Shown here: piece after piece, positions 14,510-22,064 of the stretch
Position numbering within the stretch: position 1 is the stretch's first letter
How the letters are laid out: each line of letters opens with the position of its first letter
Origin: a virus
IMG/VR virus record: IMGVR_UViG_3300027782_004013
Span: 1 to 46,278 of that record
DNA: 46,278 bases
Strand: one strand, 5' to 3'
Made by a program: the position numbers and the translations under genes
The notes under the pieces: model-generated
Database searches by the model: none
What the model was told of the DNA's origin: nothing
The model's input: only the letters and a program-made list of their open reading frames with translations

Positions 14510-15412
14510 TTATAACTCTATTGTATAATTCAAATTGTTGGCATATTTGGAAATGCTGGCCGTTAGCAAAGAATCTAATTTCTTCGAGTGCCACATAGCG
14601 TTGACTATAATTTGATAACTAGTCTTACCGTGATAGTCAATACCATAGACTTGGGTGCCGTTACTCCAACAAAAGCTGTTGGTATCGTCTGGAAGATCAA
14701 TATATCGAGTTTCCCCCGTTTCTATGTCTGACACATATATTGTAGGTTGTGTGTTCTCATCGTACAGCATTATTCGAAACTCAGTTGGACATTTCCAGGC
14801 CCATGATTGTTCTCTATGAGGAACAATATCTTTTTTAGTTTCAACTATTAAAATATTCGACAGAGAATATATTGGGAATTGAAACATAATCTTAGAAATA
14901 AGATCAAAAAATATCTTATGCTTATATAACTTTTTACTAAAGGCACCAATCGGAGTACGACCTTGTATGTGTCCTGTTTTATTAGAAAACTGACTAGTAG
15001 TCATCACTCCGTTATTATATAAATCGTGTAGGTTAAAATCTATTAAACAACCTGATGTAATGTATAATCCATAGAACTCTGCAGAATCAAAAGATTCATT
15101 TGTTTTTGCAAGGTCTATCTTTTCTCTTTCCCAAATCTCTTTAAACTCATCGAAATTGTCAATTTTAAATTTTGGTAGGGCAAGAGGCAACCATTTAATT
15201 CCTTTAAATTTTTCTCCAAGATCAACCATATAAGTTTGATAGTAATCGGGTATCGGATAAGGTTTGGTCCACGATGCGTATGAAAATTTTCCGTTAGATT
15301 GCCTACAAGGTCCGAGTTTAGTTAAACTAGGATTCATTACAGTATTGTCGAACTGATTAACCTTCGCCTGTTCTCGTGCTAGATCAATTAGCTCTTGTTT
15401 GTTTTCTATCAT
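14510..15412 (-). CDS. Oxygenase-like paralogue with altered metal site
   Basis: A 300-residue homologue of the upstream gene, sharing WKCPTEFR, the MLxDENTQPTxYV strand and FCWSNG. Where the upstream copy has HRD, this one has HRE (PHREQSW). The distal histidine region reads QVYGIDYHGKTSYQ instead of SMHGSTYNGKRKF, so the distal His is replaced by Tyr. The 2-His-1-carboxylate facial triad is therefore probably broken or rewired. It may be a regulatory or non-catalytic partner. It overlaps the upstream gene by four bases. Confidence 0.65.
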   Translation of the reverse strand: MIENKQELIDLAREQAKVNQFDNTVMNPSLTKLGPCRQSNGKFSYASWTKPYPIPDYYQTYMVDLGEKFKGIKWLPLALPKFKIDNFDEFKEIWEREKIDLAKTNESFDSAEFYGLYITSGCLIDFNLHDLYNNGVMTTSQFSNKTGHIQGRTPIGAFSKKLYKHKIFFDLISKIMFQFPIYSLSNILIVETKKDIVPHREQSWAWKCPTEFRIMLYDENTQPTIYVSDIETGETRYIDLPDDTNSFCWSNGTQVYGIDYHGKTSYQIIVNAMWHSKKLDSLLTASISKYANNLNYTIEL

Positions 15413-16236
15413 ATTTCAAGTTTATAATTTAATCTATCTTTATATTTTGTAATACTACGCTCAAGCAAATCGTCGGTCTTCTTAGAATGTTGTATCATTG
15501 AAGCACAAAGAATAAATTTACGTTTGCCATTATATGTAGATCCGTGCATTGATTTACCGTTTGACCAACAAAACGTATTTGTGTCGGCTGGAAGATCAAC
15601 AAATACAGGTTCTGAATTATCATCTCCAACATATAAAGTCGGTTGTGTGTTTTCGTCAAACAACATAGATCGAAATTCAGTCGGACACTTCCAATACACA
15701 CCTTTATCTCTATGAGGACTGATAGGCATCTTACTTTCCCAAATATACAAGCTCAAGAGAGTGTGTATTGGATAATAAGTATTAACTTGATCTAATATAC
15801 GTTCAAACATTGGAATCTTACCTGTATATAACTTTCCAGCAAAACTATTGATTTCAAGAGGAATTAAAGGATGCTGAAAAAGATGAAGGCCATTAAATTG
15901 ACTAACATTCCAACTACTTTTATCTTTCCAAGGGTGTTTTTCTTTTGTCCACGGTTCTGCAATATCAGGTTTAACACGTAATACATCGTGACTTTGATGA
16001 TTCCATATATCTAAAAATTCATCATAGTTATCAAATTCAATCTTCGGAGTGTCAATTGGTAACCAAACAATTCCTTTATACTTCTCTTCTAGATTCCGCA
16101 TATATGTTTTGTACTCATCGGAGAATTGATCCCAACCAACCGCCTCTTCTTCTTTTGGAGTACCAACTGCAATCTTTGCATTTTTAAGTAAAGTTTTAGG
16201 ATCTTTTGCTCTAAACGCATCCATAATTTCGCCCAT
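15409..16236 (-). CDS. Putative 2-oxoglutarate/Fe(II)-type oxygenase
   Basis: A 275-residue protein with HRD in SPHRDKGVYWKCPTEFR and a distal His plus basic residue in SMHGSTYNGKRKF, as expected for HxD...H iron oxygenases. The N-terminal 130 residues are helical and of unknown role. The start may be four codons later (16224), where an AGGA sequence lies 11 bases upstream. A TGTAAATA motif at 16252-16259 on this strand is a probable late promoter. It is first in a three-gene oxygenase-like operon. Confidence 0.7.
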   Translation of the reverse strand: MGEIMDAFRAKDPKTLLKNAKIAVGTPKEEEAVGWDQFSDEYKTYMRNLEEKYKGIVWLPIDTPKIEFDNYDEFLDIWNHQSHDVLRVKPDIAEPWTKEKHPWKDKSSWNVSQFNGLHLFQHPLIPLEINSFAGKLYTGKIPMFERILDQVNTYYPIHTLLSLYIWESKMPISPHRDKGVYWKCPTEFRSMLFDENTQPTLYVGDDNSEPVFVDLPADTNTFCWSNGKSMHGSTYNGKRKFILCASMIQHSKKTDDLLERSITKYKDRLNYKLEI

Positions 16237-16251
16237 CCTATATCAGTGATA

Positions 16252-16259
16252 TATTTACA
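16252..16259 (-). promoter_or_regulatory. T4-type late promoter (one mismatch)
   Basis: TGTAAATA on the minus strand, upstream of the oxygenase operon starting at 16236 or 16224. Confidence 0.5.
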
Positions 16260-16277
16260 TAAAATTTAAACCTAAAA

Positions 16278-17444
16278 TTAATATAATGATTCAAAAATAG
16301 CAATAGAGGTTCGACCACCGAACCCAAAACTAGCCTTCATAAAGATATTATTTTTTAACTCTACTGCTTCAGTGATTATCCTTGGATCGTCACTTAACGG
16401 ATTTGACAAATTATAATTAGGCTGTAGGTATCGATTTTTCACAGCTTCTAATCCATACGCAGATTCTATAAGTCCACAGGCACTCATAGTGTGTCCTAAG
16501 TACCCTTTGAATGACACTATAGGAATATTAATGTTTTCAAACACACGTTGAAACACATCTAGTTCAATGTCGTCACCGATTAATGTACTAGTAGCGTGTG
16601 AATTAAAAAAAGAAATATCATGTGCAGATAACTCAGCTTGAGTTAATGCTTGATTTATTATCTTGATTTGATGTTCACAAGACGGATCGTGGGCAGTCAT
16701 ACTAGTTACTTTGGCACCACTGGCTATTGATCTCAATTTGGCTCTAGGTGTTAGATTATGCGTTTTTAAAGTTTCTTCATCGCAGATATACCAAAGTGTG
16801 CCGCCTTCGCCTTGTAAAAATCCATCTCTGTTTTTATCAAATGGTTTACATTGTCCTCCATCCTCTGTAGAGATGGCACTGGTACATTGCCAATAATATT
16901 GTAACGTAGCAAACAGTGGCATATCAACTGCTCCAACAAGAGCAGCAGATGTTTGGCCAGTTTGTATTAACATCGCGGCAAATTGTAGATTGAACATGCT
17001 GCTAGAGCATGCTGCATTTAAACTGGTATTGATACCTTCTAGTTTTAACTTAGAGGATATTATAGCACTGAGCAAATCATGATTAGCACTGAATAATTTT
17101 GTAGGACTAAATCTTCTCTGCTGTGACGAGAACGCCCGTGTAAACTCTTCTTTTACCGCAGCACCGATTCCGAATGACCCGTAAATCACAGCAGTGTCCT
17201 TGGGCATAGAATGCCTGCTAGACATCTCATTTATCAGATCTAACACTAGACGAAATGGAGTATAGCTGTTGTCCACATAGTTCATGTGGAATCCCTTGGT
17301 GCTCATTACATGAGGAAATTCTTCTGTATTATATCGTTTTATGGTTTCAGCTCCAGGAGTAGCTGCCATATTTTTATAATTTTCTTTTATCTGTACTCCG
17401 AGACAATCTCTAACCTGGTAGTCTACGATATAAACATCTTTCAT
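16278..17444 (-). CDS. Beta-ketoacyl-ACP synthase (KAS, FabF-like)
   Basis: A 388-residue condensing enzyme. The catalytic triad is intact: C146 in NAACSSSM, H283 in NSHATSTLIGDD, H318 in GYLGHTMSACG, with the C-terminal GFGG loop. It would condense an acyl primer with malonyl-ACP by decarboxylation. The protein is slightly shorter than E. coli FabF, and its N-terminus is divergent, closer in feel to the KAS proteins of dedicated natural-product clusters than to housekeeping FabF (judgement, not a search). The start overlaps the ACP stop (ATGA), coupling it to its carrier protein. Confidence 0.93.
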   Translation of the reverse strand: MKDVYIVDYQVRDCLGVQIKENYKNMAATPGAETIKRYNTEEFPHVMSTKGFHMNYVDNSYTPFRLVLDLINEMSSRHSMPKDTAVIYGSFGIGAAVKEEFTRAFSSQQRRFSPTKLFSANHDLLSAIISSKLKLEGINTSLNAACSSSMFNLQFAAMLIQTGQTSAALVGAVDMPLFATLQYYWQCTSAISTEDGGQCKPFDKNRDGFLQGEGGTLWYICDEETLKTHNLTPRAKLRSIASGAKVTSMTAHDPSCEHQIKIINQALTQAELSAHDISFFNSHATSTLIGDDIELDVFQRVFENINIPIVSFKGYLGHTMSACGLIESAYGLEAVKNRYLQPNYNLSNPLSDDPRIITEAVELKNNIFMKASFGFGGRTSIAIFESLY

Positions 17445-17809
17445 TTTTTCAACATCTTTGAGGGATCCTGGCTATCTGTGATGTATCCTATTAGATCTTT
17501 CCATTTCAATAGTGTGGCAATTTCTTTGTCATCAATCACACAACCAAATTCTTCTTCGATCTGTATTACCAATTCCAAGATGTCAATACTATCAACCTCG
17601 TTGTTTTTACGCCTTGCTTGGGCTATAGATTCTGGAAGTGATTCTAATTCCTTAGCCAGTTCTTCGTCGTTGAGAATTTTTAGGTCCTTGATGCTCATGT
17701 CTGGCGGAAGTGGGTATGTCAATTCTAATTTGAGATAATCGTTGATCATTTCGATCAATCGGTGCTCAACTTGTTCTTCATTCCTTGGGGTCCAAGATTC
17801 CGTTGTCAT
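17441..17809 (-). CDS. Acyl carrier protein with N-terminal extension
   Basis: A 122-residue protein. EVDSIDILELVIQIEEEFG around residue 74 is the ACP signature; S74 is the expected phosphopantetheine attachment site. Normal ACPs are about 78 residues. Here some 40 extra N-terminal residues precede the four-helix core, which could dock a specific partner. RBS GGAGA precedes the ATG, and TGTAAATA lies just upstream. It sits between FabZ and KAS in one operon. Activation would need a phosphopantetheinyl transferase, and one is encoded at 31160. Confidence 0.88.
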   Translation of the reverse strand: MTTESWTPRNEEQVEHRLIEMINDYLKLELTYPLPPDMSIKDLKILNDEELAKELESLPESIAQARRKNNEVDSIDILELVIQIEEEFGCVIDDKEIATLLKWKDLIGYITDSQDPSKMLKK

Positions 17810-17829
17810 TTAGGGTCTCCGTTGCTGTA

Positions 17830-17837
17830 TATTTACA
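17830..17837 (-). promoter_or_regulatory. T4-type late promoter (one mismatch)
   Basis: TGTAAATA on the minus strand, 20 bases before the ACP start, overlapping the end of FabZ. It would allow ACP and KAS to be transcribed late, separately from FabZ. Confidence 0.5.
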
Positions 17838-18294
17838 TAGATATGCCGGCCACTGCTTTTAATTTTCCGTGGCTAACTGTGATATTATCTACTGAGGCTG
17901 ATGCATCAAATTCAAAAATCTTTCTTGCACGTCTAGTTAATCGAGTGTGTATTACTAGTTGATCGCCGGGAACAACTACTTTCTTAAATCTTACTTGATC
18001 TGCGGCGGTAAAAAGAATGCCGCCTTGAATGAATTCATGTAGTAGGTCATTGTTTTGTAGATATTTGAAAGCCAATACCGTACTAGCCTGTGCCATAGCT
18101 TCGATCATCATAACACCGGGCATTATGTGATTCCCAGGAAAATGTCCTTGTACATAGGGTTCATTAACAGTGAAATTTTTAATCGCTGTAAGAGTACTTT
18201 CATCATAGTCTAAAACTCGATCTATCATCAAAAAAGGATAACGATGAGGCAATATGTCTAACAGTTCAGCGGAGGTGATCGTTTTCATATTCAT
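17833..18294 (-). CDS. fabZ: 3-hydroxyacyl-ACP dehydratase FabZ
   Basis: A 153-residue hot-dog-fold dehydratase with LPHRYPFLMIDRV, the catalytic loop QGHFPGNHIMPGV and the following EAMAQ glutamate. It removes water from 3-hydroxyacyl-ACP to give trans-2-enoyl-ACP. The length is normal for FabZ. An ATG 15 bases upstream overlaps the TATAAT box of the minus-strand promoter and is probably not used. From 18294 the transcript would begin at or next to the ATG. It is first in the FabZ-ACP-KAS operon. No ketoreductase or enoyl reductase is present in the window. Confidence 0.93.
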   Translation of the reverse strand: MNMKTITSAELLDILPHRYPFLMIDRVLDYDESTLTAIKNFTVNEPYVQGHFPGNHIMPGVMMIEAMAQASTVLAFKYLQNNDLLHEFIQGGILFTAADQVRFKKVVVPGDQLVIHTRLTRRARKIFEFDASASVDNITVSHGKLKAVAGISM

Positions 18295-18300
18295 ACTTAT

Positions 18301-18328
18301 ATTATACACTTATTTCAAGAAAAAACAA
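18301..18328 (-). promoter_or_regulatory. Sigma70-type promoter for FabZ, leaderless spacing
   Basis: On the minus strand TTGTTT, 16 bases, then TATAAT; the ATG at 18294 follows the -10 box by six bases. The RNA should start at the start codon. Confidence 0.6.
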
Positions 18329-18353
18329 TTTTTCTTTAACCATTTTCTCTGTA

Positions 18354-18361
18354 GTTAAATA
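18354..18361 (+). promoter_or_regulatory. T4-type late promoter, leaderless spacing
   Basis: GTTAAATA (two mismatches to TATAAATA), four bases before the ATG at 18366. No Shine-Dalgarno sequence can fit. Confidence 0.45.
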
Positions 18362-18365
18362 TCAT

Positions 18366-19253
18366 ATGCAACTATTACATAATAACTATACACAGACATT
18401 CGGTCATGGACCTACCTGGAGTATACAAATACACACATCACAAACCGAGCCCCGTGATTTTTTTACCGAAAGCAAAAGAGCTGCCGAACTAATCTGGAGT
18501 GCTAAACAAGGGATCGTACATGTAATGTACAGTGGTGGAGTAGATAGCGAATATACATTGAAGTTATTTCACAGTTTAGGCATGTCTGTGATTCCAGTTA
18601 TCATAAAACTAAATCCTTCATACAATGACCACGATATCAAATATGCCATTGATTTTTGTGAAGCGCATGGATTGACTCCATTAATAATAGATATTGATTT
18701 TGATGAATTCGTGAGGTCTGGAAAAATTATAGATATTGCCGAATCTGTTCAGCTATGTGTGTATCAGTATGCTGCAACTTTATATGCCACTGCAAATATC
18801 GACGGCACAGTAATATGCAATATAGGTGAGCCTAGTGTAAGACTAGATTCCAACACCAAACAATGGTCTGTGATTTTCGATGAATACAATTATGTGTTTC
18901 CTAAATATTGGCAAACACATGGCGTAATAGGCACACCATTCTTCAATACTTATACTCCAGAGATGATGTTTGCTTTTATCAGCGATCCTAGAGTAAATGA
19001 TTTAGTCAACTTTCGTGTGCCCGGTAAACAAGGACATCAATCCAGCAAATGGCTGATTTATAATAGACACAGCGGATTTAATCATTGCGAAAGACCAAAG
19101 TATCACGGATACGAACACATTGAACATAGTGCGATTGGCAAACATGCGAATATTCTAGCATTTGAAGAATTCAAAACCCAATGGAATGGACAGGTGACTC
19201 AAGAATATCATACCTTTATATCAAAAATCAAAGACCCTGTAATTTCATTGTAA
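18366..19253 (+). CDS. PP-loop (N-type ATP pyrophosphatase) protein
   Basis: A 295-residue protein. VMYSGGVDSEYTL near residues 55-67 is the SGGxDS PP-loop that binds ATP for adenylation, as in asparagine synthetase, ExsB/QueC and tRNA thiolases. There are no zinc-binding cysteine clusters like those of QueC, and no glutaminase domain. Its C-terminal region is rich in His and aromatic residues (KYHGYEHIEH). It could activate a carboxylate for amide or thiolester formation. It is divergent from the FabZ operon, so a role in finishing the acyl product is possible but speculative. Confidence 0.78.
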   Translation: MQLLHNNYTQTFGHGPTWSIQIHTSQTEPRDFFTESKRAAELIWSAKQGIVHVMYSGGVDSEYTLKLFHSLGMSVIPVIIKLNPSYNDHDIKYAIDFCEAHGLTPLIIDIDFDEFVRSGKIIDIAESVQLCVYQYAATLYATANIDGTVICNIGEPSVRLDSNTKQWSVIFDEYNYVFPKYWQTHGVIGTPFFNTYTPEMMFAFISDPRVNDLVNFRVPGKQGHQSSKWLIYNRHSGFNHCERPKYHGYEHIEHSAIGKHANILAFEEFKTQWNGQVTQEYHTFISKIKDPVISL

Positions 19254-19597
19254 GCTAAGACATTTTGCCAAAATCACTTGACACAGAGTCAAAACAGTGC
19301 TATAATAGTTTTGTTGGGACAGAAATGTTTCAACCGGTGAAGTGAAGGGTAGATGAGAATAGACACAAGGCTTAGGCTCCAAGCCTAATCCAACTTACAA
19401 CCATCTGAACAATGGAACGTGTTTATGTGATCCGATCCCTAATAGAATGTCATTTGTTAATCGGAAATATATGAACCTCTGTGTATTGTATATTGCACAT
19501 TGTCAAAGGAAGATTATAACTCTTCTGTTTGCATATTGTCCGGTCTATTACTTGACCTTTCATGGACCCGTCATTGTTGTTTGAATAAAGGAAGAAA
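19254..19597 (+). other. Promoter and long structured 5' leader
   Basis: A 344-base gap with no gene. The sigma70 promoter is at 19278-19306. The remaining leader of about 285 bases contains an AGGCTT/AAGCCT hairpin (19368-19386) and a GTTG/CAAC pairing just after the promoter. A leader of this length is exceptional in this genome and could hold a regulatory RNA. No known riboswitch is recognised. Confidence 0.45.
19278..19306 (+). promoter_or_regulatory. Sigma70-type promoter
   Basis: TTGACA, 17 bases, TATAAT, with an extended TGC immediately before the -10 box. It drives the long leader, the coiled-coil protein, tRNA-fMet, omega and tRNA-Gly. Confidence 0.88.
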
Positions 19598-20173
19598 ATG
19601 AATATCACACTGAGAAAAGCAAATGCTGTGCAGAACAGCATCAACGATACCATCAAAGGTATCAAAGTAGATTTCACCGTGGAACTCAATGAGTTCCAAG
19701 ATGTAGAAGCTGCCATCACCAAGGCCAATTCAGAATTGGTCACCAATGACGGTCGCAGACAAAAACTGATCATGGCTCTGTATAATATCCGTGCATTGGT
19801 TGGCACAGCCAACGCAGCCAGTGGCATTAACACAGCACTGGCTAAGGCAGCGTTTATCGACAAGCGCATCGGTCAGCTAGAAGAACTGGCAAAGGCCACA
19901 GAGATTACTTCTTTGGAAGTGATCAAAGGCAAATTGGAAAAGATCAAGAACGACAAAGGCGAAACTAGCCGTCGTAGCATCTACGGTTATAGTGATACCG
20001 TATCTACATCTATCCTGAGCAAAGATCAGATCACACAAGCCAAAGCAGAGATTTTAAATCTCAAGAAGCAGAAACAACAGATCAACGATGAGGTCTTGGA
20101 ACTAAATATCAAGACTGAGGTGCCTTTGAATGAGGACACCGTGGCAACACTGCAAGCAGAAGGTCTGCTGTAA
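19598..20173 (+). CDS. Coiled-coil phage protein of unknown function
   Basis: A 191-residue, highly helical protein with Lys/Glu-rich heptad-like stretches (residues 85-125 and 145-175) and no membrane segment. RBS GGAAG precedes the ATG. It is the first gene after a strong promoter and long leader, directly upstream of the initiator tRNA and omega. I do not recognise a family with a known role. Its early-type promoter suggests use at the start of infection. Confidence 0.75.
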   Translation: MNITLRKANAVQNSINDTIKGIKVDFTVELNEFQDVEAAITKANSELVTNDGRRQKLIMALYNIRALVGTANAASGINTALAKAAFIDKRIGQLEELAKATEITSLEVIKGKLEKIKNDKGETSRRSIYGYSDTVSTSILSKDQITQAKAEILNLKKQKQQINDEVLELNIKTEVPLNEDTVATLQAEGLL

Positions 20174-20181
20174 TTTTTTAT

Positions 20182-20255
20182 CGCGGGATAGAGTAACGGT
20201 AATTCAGAAGTCTCATAAGCTTCAGATCTTGGTTCGATTCCAGGTCCCGCAACCA
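20182..20255 (+). tRNA. Initiator tRNA-fMet(CAT)
   Basis: The sequence starts CGCGGGA and ends TCCCGCA-A-CCA, giving a C1xA72 mismatch, the hallmark that blocks elongation and permits formylation of bacterial initiator tRNA. The A11-U24 pair of initiators is also present. The anticodon loop CTCATAA is identical to that of E. coli tRNA-fMet. The three consecutive G-C pairs normally at the base of the anticodon stem are absent (GAAGT/GCTTC), so P-site discrimination may be altered. CCA is encoded. Confidence 0.88.
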
Positions 20256-20276
20256 GTTTTTACAAAGGCAAAAAAA

Positions 20277-20504
20277 ATGCAATTAATACAAAGTCGTGGT
20301 CCCAGTATTGACACAGAAAAATGTGTAGAACAGGCAGGAGGCAACAGATTCGATCTTGTGCTGATTGCTTCAGTAAGAGCCAAGGAACTGTCAAGACGTC
20401 ATCGTCAAGCAGAATTAACCACACCTTTGCACAGTCCAGTATCAGCACTGCTGGATATTCAAGCAGGAAAGATCGGACCTGAGTATCTTAAAAGAGTAGT
20501 CTAA
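20277..20504 (+). CDS. rpoZ: RNA polymerase omega subunit-like protein
   Basis: A 75-residue protein. GGNRFDLVLIASVRAKELSRR matches the conserved GNRFDLVLVAARRARQ core of bacterial omega (RpoZ), which clamps the beta-prime C-terminus and helps assemble RNA polymerase. The protein is shorter than E. coli omega (91 residues), lacking part of the C-terminal tail. A following SALLDIQAGKI corresponds to the ALREIEEG helix. It has an AAAGG ribosome site and lies 22 bases after tRNA-fMet, in the same operon. Confidence 0.83.
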   Translation: MQLIQSRGPSIDTEKCVEQAGGNRFDLVLIASVRAKELSRRHRQAELTTPLHSPVSALLDIQAGKIGPEYLKRVV

Positions 20505-20517
20505 CACATAAGGTACT

Positions 20518-20700
20518 ATGACAAAATCACATGAAAAATCAGCTACTGAACTAGCACTGGAAGAATTTTTTGCCAAAGGCGGTGCTGTACAACAGCTGAA
20601 ACCAAATCAGAGCGGCAGAGTAGAAGGGGAAAGTTATTCGGCGTGGTCAAGAAAAAAGCCCACAACATCGCCGTTGGCCAATCCTCCAGATGAAGATTAA
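20518..20700 (+). CDS. Small hypothetical protein
   Basis: A 60-residue protein with an amphipathic N-terminal helix (ATELALEEFFAKGGAVQQL) and a disordered, Pro/Ser-rich C-terminus. It follows omega by 13 bases and precedes tRNA-Gly by 10, so it belongs to the same transcript. The EEFFAKGG motif resembles small T4-like phage proteins of unknown function (from memory). Proximity to omega permits, but does not show, an RNA polymerase-related role. Confidence 0.6.
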   Translation: MTKSHEKSATELALEEFFAKGGAVQQLKPNQSGRVEGESYSAWSRKKPTTSPLANPPDED

Positions 20701-20710
20701 ATAATTGTAT

Positions 20711-20784
20711 GCGGGGTTCGTAAAATGGTATTACCTTAGATTTCCAATCTAAAGTCAGGAGTTCGATTCTCCTACCCCGCTCCA
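20711..20784 (+). tRNA. tRNA-Gly(TCC)
   Basis: Acceptor GCGGGGT/ACCCCGC, anticodon stem TTAGA/TCTAA, loop TTTCCAA, discriminator U, CCA encoded. Confidence 0.93.
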
Positions 20785-20809
20785 TATATTTAAATGCGTT
20801 ATATACACA

Positions 20810-20817
20810 GATAAATA
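20810..20817 (+). promoter_or_regulatory. T4-type late promoter, leaderless spacing
   Basis: GATAAATA, six bases before the ATG at 20824, with no room for a Shine-Dalgarno sequence. Confidence 0.6.
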
Positions 20818-20823
20818 CTGTCT

Positions 20824-21489
20824 ATGTATTATCTACCAACCAATTTCGATCTATCAGACGCTGCAAGAAAATTTACCCTTGACCAATATCGAGATAGATT
20901 TAAAGAAAACTTTTATCACGGCGAGGACACTCTTGAGTGTTCACCGCAACGGCAACACATGTGGAAGAATAGTATTGTGGGCCAAGAAATCAATAAGTTT
21001 TTGCAACAATTTGGCTGTGATATTTATTGGGACCTGATCATATTTTTTATATCAAACACTAAAGAGACTTTTTTAGGAAATCCTCATATAGATTCAAAAC
21101 TTGAAGAAATCGAGGATACTTTTACACACAAGCCAAGTTCAAGAATAAAAACAAGATTCAACGTGCGAATTCTTGGTAATCCTCTAGATACTATGACATG
21201 GTGGGGACATATGTCGTTTGGCGATCCTAGATTAGTGAATCATGAATTTAAGTATATCACCGGTGAAACATATTTTTCAAAAAACATACCCGGAGACAGT
21301 ATGCCTGAACGATGGGAATATCTAGGTAAACCCACCTGCGTGGCAAATAATTATCTATTGCCCAGTGCATTTGTTAAAACTGATTGTGCGCATACAGTGA
21401 CTTGTAGTCCCGGACCTAGACTCATCTTGGCGGTTGCTATTGATAAAACCATTCAAGAATTAATTGATTTCCGTGCTAATAACGTTTGA
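20824..21489 (+). CDS. Putative 2-oxoglutarate/Fe(II)-type oxygenase
   Basis: A 221-residue protein. GNPHIDSK gives a possible HxD pair, and AHTVTCSPGPRLILAVAID gives the distal His and Arg on the last strands. The central part is longer than in the related proteins at 21491 and 23927. It is the first of three consecutive oxygenase-like genes (20824, 21491, 22065) separated by one base. The start is set by the late promoter six bases upstream. The substrate is unknown. Confidence 0.65.
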   Translation: MYYLPTNFDLSDAARKFTLDQYRDRFKENFYHGEDTLECSPQRQHMWKNSIVGQEINKFLQQFGCDIYWDLIIFFISNTKETFLGNPHIDSKLEEIEDTFTHKPSSRIKTRFNVRILGNPLDTMTWWGHMSFGDPRLVNHEFKYITGETYFSKNIPGDSMPERWEYLGKPTCVANNYLLPSAFVKTDCAHTVTCSPGPRLILAVAIDKTIQELIDFRANNV

Positions 21490-21490
21490 T

Positions 21491-22063
21491 ATGAAGGTCG
21501 AAACCAATCCTAAATGGTTGTATAAACCCGTAGAAGTTGATAATTTAAAAGAAATACAACGAGAGATCATTCCTATCATTTTAAAAAAAATCCCCAATTT
21601 TTTTACCATGCTGCCAGATTTTGTACATATCATGAGAGATGAAATAGAACCATTTGCTCCGTGCTATACTGAATTTATAAAAAAACATGGTGTGATATCT
21701 CAGTGGACATGGTGTGCAATTATCACTACTAATCTCAATCTCGACTTTCCTATCCATGTAGACAGTACAGATTGGGAGAAACGCTGCTACGGACTTAATC
21801 TGCCTATCATCAACTGTGAAGGCACATACACAGTATGGTATGACACAGAGATACAGGGTAATGTTTACGATGACCTCGATTTTCGAGCCATGGCTCGTAT
21901 GCAGAAACCCGGCGCATCAGCAGTAGAGATCGGTCGATGGGATATGAGCAAGCCTGCCTGGATTAATACCAGCATACCTCATAAACCAGTTAGTACTCAC
22001 GGATTACCGAGAGCAGTGCTGAGTGCAAGATTTGATCCAGAAATACACGAGCTGTTGTATTGA
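21491..22063 (+). CDS. Putative 2-oxoglutarate/Fe(II)-type oxygenase
   Basis: A 190-residue protein. FPIHVDSTDWEK carries HxD, then LNLPIINCEGTYTVWYD, and finally IPHKPVSTHGLPRAVLSARFD with the distal His and Arg. The same order with closely similar wording is found at 13964 and 23927. The start at 21491 is one base after the previous stop, implying coupled translation. It would need Fe(II), 2-oxoglutarate and O2; the target is unknown. Confidence 0.7.
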   Translation: MKVETNPKWLYKPVEVDNLKEIQREIIPIILKKIPNFFTMLPDFVHIMRDEIEPFAPCYTEFIKKHGVISQWTWCAIITTNLNLDFPIHVDSTDWEKRCYGLNLPIINCEGTYTVWYDTEIQGNVYDDLDFRAMARMQKPGASAVEIGRWDMSKPAWINTSIPHKPVSTHGLPRAVLSARFDPEIHELLY

Positions 22064-22064
22064 C

